Positions 60,965-64,000 of a DNA stretch of 64,000 bases are shown here, piece by piece (position 1 is the stretch's first letter; the number at the start of each line of letters is the position of its first letter). The translations under genes and the position numbers were made by a program. Source of the DNA: Oscheius onirici (taxonomy: Eukaryota; Nematoda; Chromadorea; Rhabditida; Rhabditidae); the NCBI GenBank assembly GCA_932521025.1, contig OW051473.1, forward strand, positions 3,596,001-3,660,000, read 5' to 3'. The notes beneath the pieces are model-generated. The model did no database searches. It worked only from the letters and a program-made list of their open reading frames with translations, and was not told where the DNA came from.

Positions 60965-62469
60965 ATGACCATTTGTCTGGTTTGCCATGCTGATATTACT
61001 GGACAGCAGTTTGGAACAGATTGTTGCCGACCATGTGCAGCTTTTTTGTGAGTATTGTTGCACAGAGAGAAACAAAGCAAACGTTTAGTCGAAGAACGCT
61101 TCAATTGAATCTAAGCTATAAATGCCAATCTGGCAGTGACTGCGATGTCTCGAACAAAAACCGATGGAGTTGTCGAGCTTGTAGGCTGAAAAGATGTTAT
61201 TCCGTAGGAATGGCAAACTTTGGTTTGAGAAAGCTACATTAAAAAACGTTGCTCTGATTTAAGTTAGATCTACTCTGCGACAACAGAAGACTGAAGAGAG
61301 TAGTGAATCACCTCCCAGCGCTCCCCATTCTGCAGAACAGTCGCCACAGGAACCACGAGTCACTTTCGAGGTGCACCCTCTTGATGCCGAAAGAATCAAA
61401 GTGGAAGTGAGACGAATACTAGCAGGAGTTAGTTTCTTCTCAACCTTCGATAATTGGTGTTTAGCCCAAAACTTTACTTTTCTCTCATAACATACCTCTT
61501 TCCATTTGCCAAGAAGCATTGCTGGCATATGAAAAACACTGCTCGCAATGGCCCGGATGTTCAAAAGATAACGTAAGAACCGTCGGATTATTTAATAATT
61601 TGTTCGCTTAGATACGATTCAATGACGTTTTTGACATGGTGGCGCATATGGAAAACTCTTTAACGGAAATTTGTCAAGTTGCCACTTTCTGTATGTCCAT
61701 TAATCCATTCGTGTTGCTGCCATACGATCAGAAAGTGAGTTCTTCTTTGGAGAACACGAGATGTTTCTAAAATGATTCAGGGTATAATCTTCAAAAACTT
61801 TTGGATGCGTTTCTGTGAAATTGATCGGACCTATATCACATGTCAATTGACAGGTAATGAACGGAAAAATCATTACTTTGTACTCTACGACGGTTTGACT
61901 GTCAATGTCAAATCCCCTAATATTCCAAAAATTTACGACTTTTGTAACGACACACGTATTTTGCCAAAGTGAGTAACTAACACGATATATTATATTGTCG
62001 TTTTCTTAGAATCATGGGTAAAAATCAAGAAGTGATTCGCAAATCATTCCTCAACCCATTCAAAATTTTCCAGCCGGATCTGTTTGAAGTTGTATATCTA
62101 ATCCTTATAGATATGTGGAATGTTAAAGGTATGTCTCTTTCACAAGTTCTCACCTTTTTTAATGTTTTAAGAATATGAAGGTGTGAACAAAGACACTGTT
62201 GAAGTGGCAGACCAAGTCTTGAAAAGACTAGCCGACGAAATTCATACCTATTATGTTTTCGAAAAGAAAATGCCAAACTATGCTAGCAGATTGTACAAAC
62301 TGAAGTATTTATCGACAGCCCTAGACGTGAGTACACACAAATTAGCTTTTTTGACCTCGAAAATTTATAGAAGTCGGTCGGCCTTCGCAAAGAAGAAGGT
62401 TTCATCTCTAAAACATTCCGAATATTCAAGCATGACTTTCATTTGAGCGAGCTACATCAGTCCCTTTAG
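60965..62469 (+). CDS. Nuclear hormone receptor 2 (tandem paralog)
   Basis: Starts at ATG 60965, only about 135 bp after receptor 1. The DNA-binding domain reads CLVCHADITGQQFG, then CCRPCAAFF, a short intron (GTGAGT to GTTTAG, about 61,048-61,089), RRTLQLNLSYKC, and RWSCRACRLKRCY. In this paralog the second-finger region (SNKNRW) is not interrupted by the intron present at this point in receptors 1 and 3. The ligand-binding domain spans about 61,350-62,469 with FQPDLFEVVYL and NYASRLYKLKYL. The last exon ends in TAG at 62467-62469. The ligand is unknown. Exon borders in the middle (61,250-61,640) are approximate. Confidence 0.8.
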
Positions 62470-62642
62470 TTCAAATTCCATTTCTTGTCTGCCTTTGGTT
62501 GCTAGTTGTAAATATCCACTTACTTGCTTTTTATCCCGTTTGATAAACTTCTCTTGTACAAAGAAATTGTGCTCTTATCGCGAAGCGCACAAAGAGCAGT
62601 ATTCCGGATCAATTCTCGACAAAATTGATCAGCTGGCGCAAG

Positions 62643-64000
62643 ATGGAATGTCTCGTTTGTCGTGCATCAAACAGTGGTCAACATTTTGGTGTGAGCTGCT
62701 GCAGAGCCTGTTCTGCCTTTTTCAGGTCGGCTTTTGAAATTTAACAAAAATGATAAATTAAGACGAACGATTCAATTGCGATTGGAATATCAATGCAGAT
62801 TTCATAAAGCTTGCGATGTTACTCACAGTAAGATACTAGATTGTGGCTATAGACTTTTTCTTTCAGAAAACCGGTACTCTTGCAGAGCGTGTCGTATGTC
62901 ACGATGCTATGCTCTGGGGATGGCCAATCATGGTGAGTTTCTTTGTTATTGACACACAGGTTGATTGCAGATAACGCCCGTAAAGAAATTTTCAAGAAAA
63001 GGGCTATAAACAAAGATTTCGTTTCTGATGACATTGTTTCTTCATCAGAATCTTCTTTGGAGGCTTTTGGACCGTCATGCTTCGAACCTCAACTTGTGAT
63101 GGATGTAGCATCCATTTTGAAACATCGACTGGATCAAATTTTCAAAACAGTATTCCTCAACTGTTTTTGACAATTCCTTTTTTTTTGAATAGTCAAAGTC
63201 TTTCTTTTGGCACGAAACCGGTACAATTATGCGACCAAGCTATAAAGGCCTACCAGCGACACAACAAAAACTGGCCGAACTGCTCTGTTGGAAACGTAGG
63301 AATTTAAATATTTTATTCAATTAGTTTTAGTTAATTTACACTTCTGTAGTTGATCTGAATGCTTTTATGCAAGCCAACTATGTTGAAGTGGAACATGTAG
63401 CAAACTTTTGCATGTCCCTCACTGCATTTGCGAATTTACCGATAAATCAAAAGGTAGGAAGTCATTGACTGAAAAATGTGAATATACAGTGGCTAATTTT
63501 TAAACACTTTTGGCCCAGGTTTGTGGAACTAGATCGGACATTTGTGAGCTCAGTTTTGCTCGGGTATGATCGAGAAGACACCAGAACTGTCAATTTTGAT
63601 GGAACTGTCGTGGATTTTGGCTCTCGCGGAACCATAAGTGATCTTCCCGTCATGTCTGACATGCCTGAACATCAGATCAGAAGGTAATCTGAACTCTATG
63701 CCGAATTGAAGATGTTTTTAAGCTTATTAGAACAATCCGTGTTAGAGACCAAAAAAGCGTTTTCGGATCCATTCAAGTTGTTTCGACCAGATATGTTTGA
63801 AGTCATATATATGATGTTAACGATCATGTGGAACAGAACAGGTTCATCCTGGCAGTTTCAACTAAACTTTTGCTTACAGAGCTTACAGGACTATCCAATC
63901 TCACAGTTCAGTTAGCCGGCACCATTGAAGAATTGTTAGCTGAAGAACTGCACGCTTACTATCTTAACAGTAAAAGGACTCCAAACTATGCGAGCCGACT
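62643..64000 (+). CDS. Nuclear hormone receptor 3, cut by window edge
   Basis: ATG 62643 begins MECLVCRASNSGQHFG, then CCRACSAFF, an intron (about 62,726-62,760), RRTIQLRLEYQC, and after another intron RYSCRACRMSRCY. The hinge is Ser/Glu-rich (about 63,020-63,070). The ligand-binding domain runs from about 63,080 and includes FRPDMFEVIYM (63,780) and ends at the window edge inside the helix NYASRL. The 3' end is outside the window. The P-box here is CRACSA, against CRPCSA and CRPCAA in the two neighbours. The arrangement indicates local duplication. Confidence 0.8.

Noticed and set aside
1-64000. CRISPR arrays, phage, bacterial operons, tRNA or rRNA genes
   Set aside because: No regularly spaced direct repeats, bacterial-style gene packing or recognisable structural RNA were seen. 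tRNAs were not searched systematically.

Overview
This is nematode nuclear DNA, most likely from a Caenorhabditis-like rhabditid. The evidence is many short introns with GT donors and TTTCAG-type acceptors, acceptors placed just upstream of start codons (possible spliced-leader sites), and nematode-specific families: an flp-11 FMRFamide precursor, SYG-2, divergent nuclear hormone receptors, nematode GH25 lysozymes and ShK proteins. An flp-11/tmem-135/syg-2 gene set would suit a segment related to the C. elegans X chromosome, but that is recalled knowledge and was not tested here.

Layout. 1-2.15 kb: no gene seen. 2.15-3.49 kb (-): homocysteine S-methyltransferase. 4.15-16.63 kb (-): one very large gene, rebuilt exon by exon as a Caskin-type neuronal scaffold (ankyrin repeats, SH3, two SAM domains, proline-rich tail, conserved C-terminal helix), with introns up to 2.8 kb. 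18.5-19.7 kb (-): a decayed gene with in-frame stops. 21.35-23.34 kb (+): FMRFamide-receptor-like GPCR with an ERY motif. 23.58-24.99 kb (-): C2H2 zinc-finger protein, divergent from a SERAC1-like lipase/hydrolase (25.21-27.14 kb, +). 27.34-29.42 kb (+): tandem pair of GH25 lysozymes. 29.53-31.68 kb (-): secreted ShK/mucin-like protein. 33.10-33.66 kb: non-autonomous inverted-repeat element. 37.52-43.02 kb (+): syg-2 (nephrin family). 43.87-45.88 kb (+): globin. 46.96-49.59 kb (+): OATP/SLCO transporter with a Kazal domain. 51.74-52.07 kb (+): small secreted basic peptide. 53.55-54.00 kb (+): flp-11. 54.27-55.79 kb (-): tmem-135. 56.28-58.53 kb (-): MFSD12-like transporter carrying a hAT-type MITE in its last intron. 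59.36-64.0 kb (+): three tandem nuclear hormone receptors, the last cut by the window edge.

Together the window mixes neuronal genes (Caskin, SYG-2, FLP-11, GPCR), gut or defence genes (lysozymes, ShK/mucin) and housekeeping or lysosomal membrane genes. The genes are monocistronic in appearance, and I see no operon, CRISPR, tRNA or rRNA. Exon borders were inferred by eye from splice consensus, reading-frame continuity and family similarity. No alignment or RNA evidence was available.
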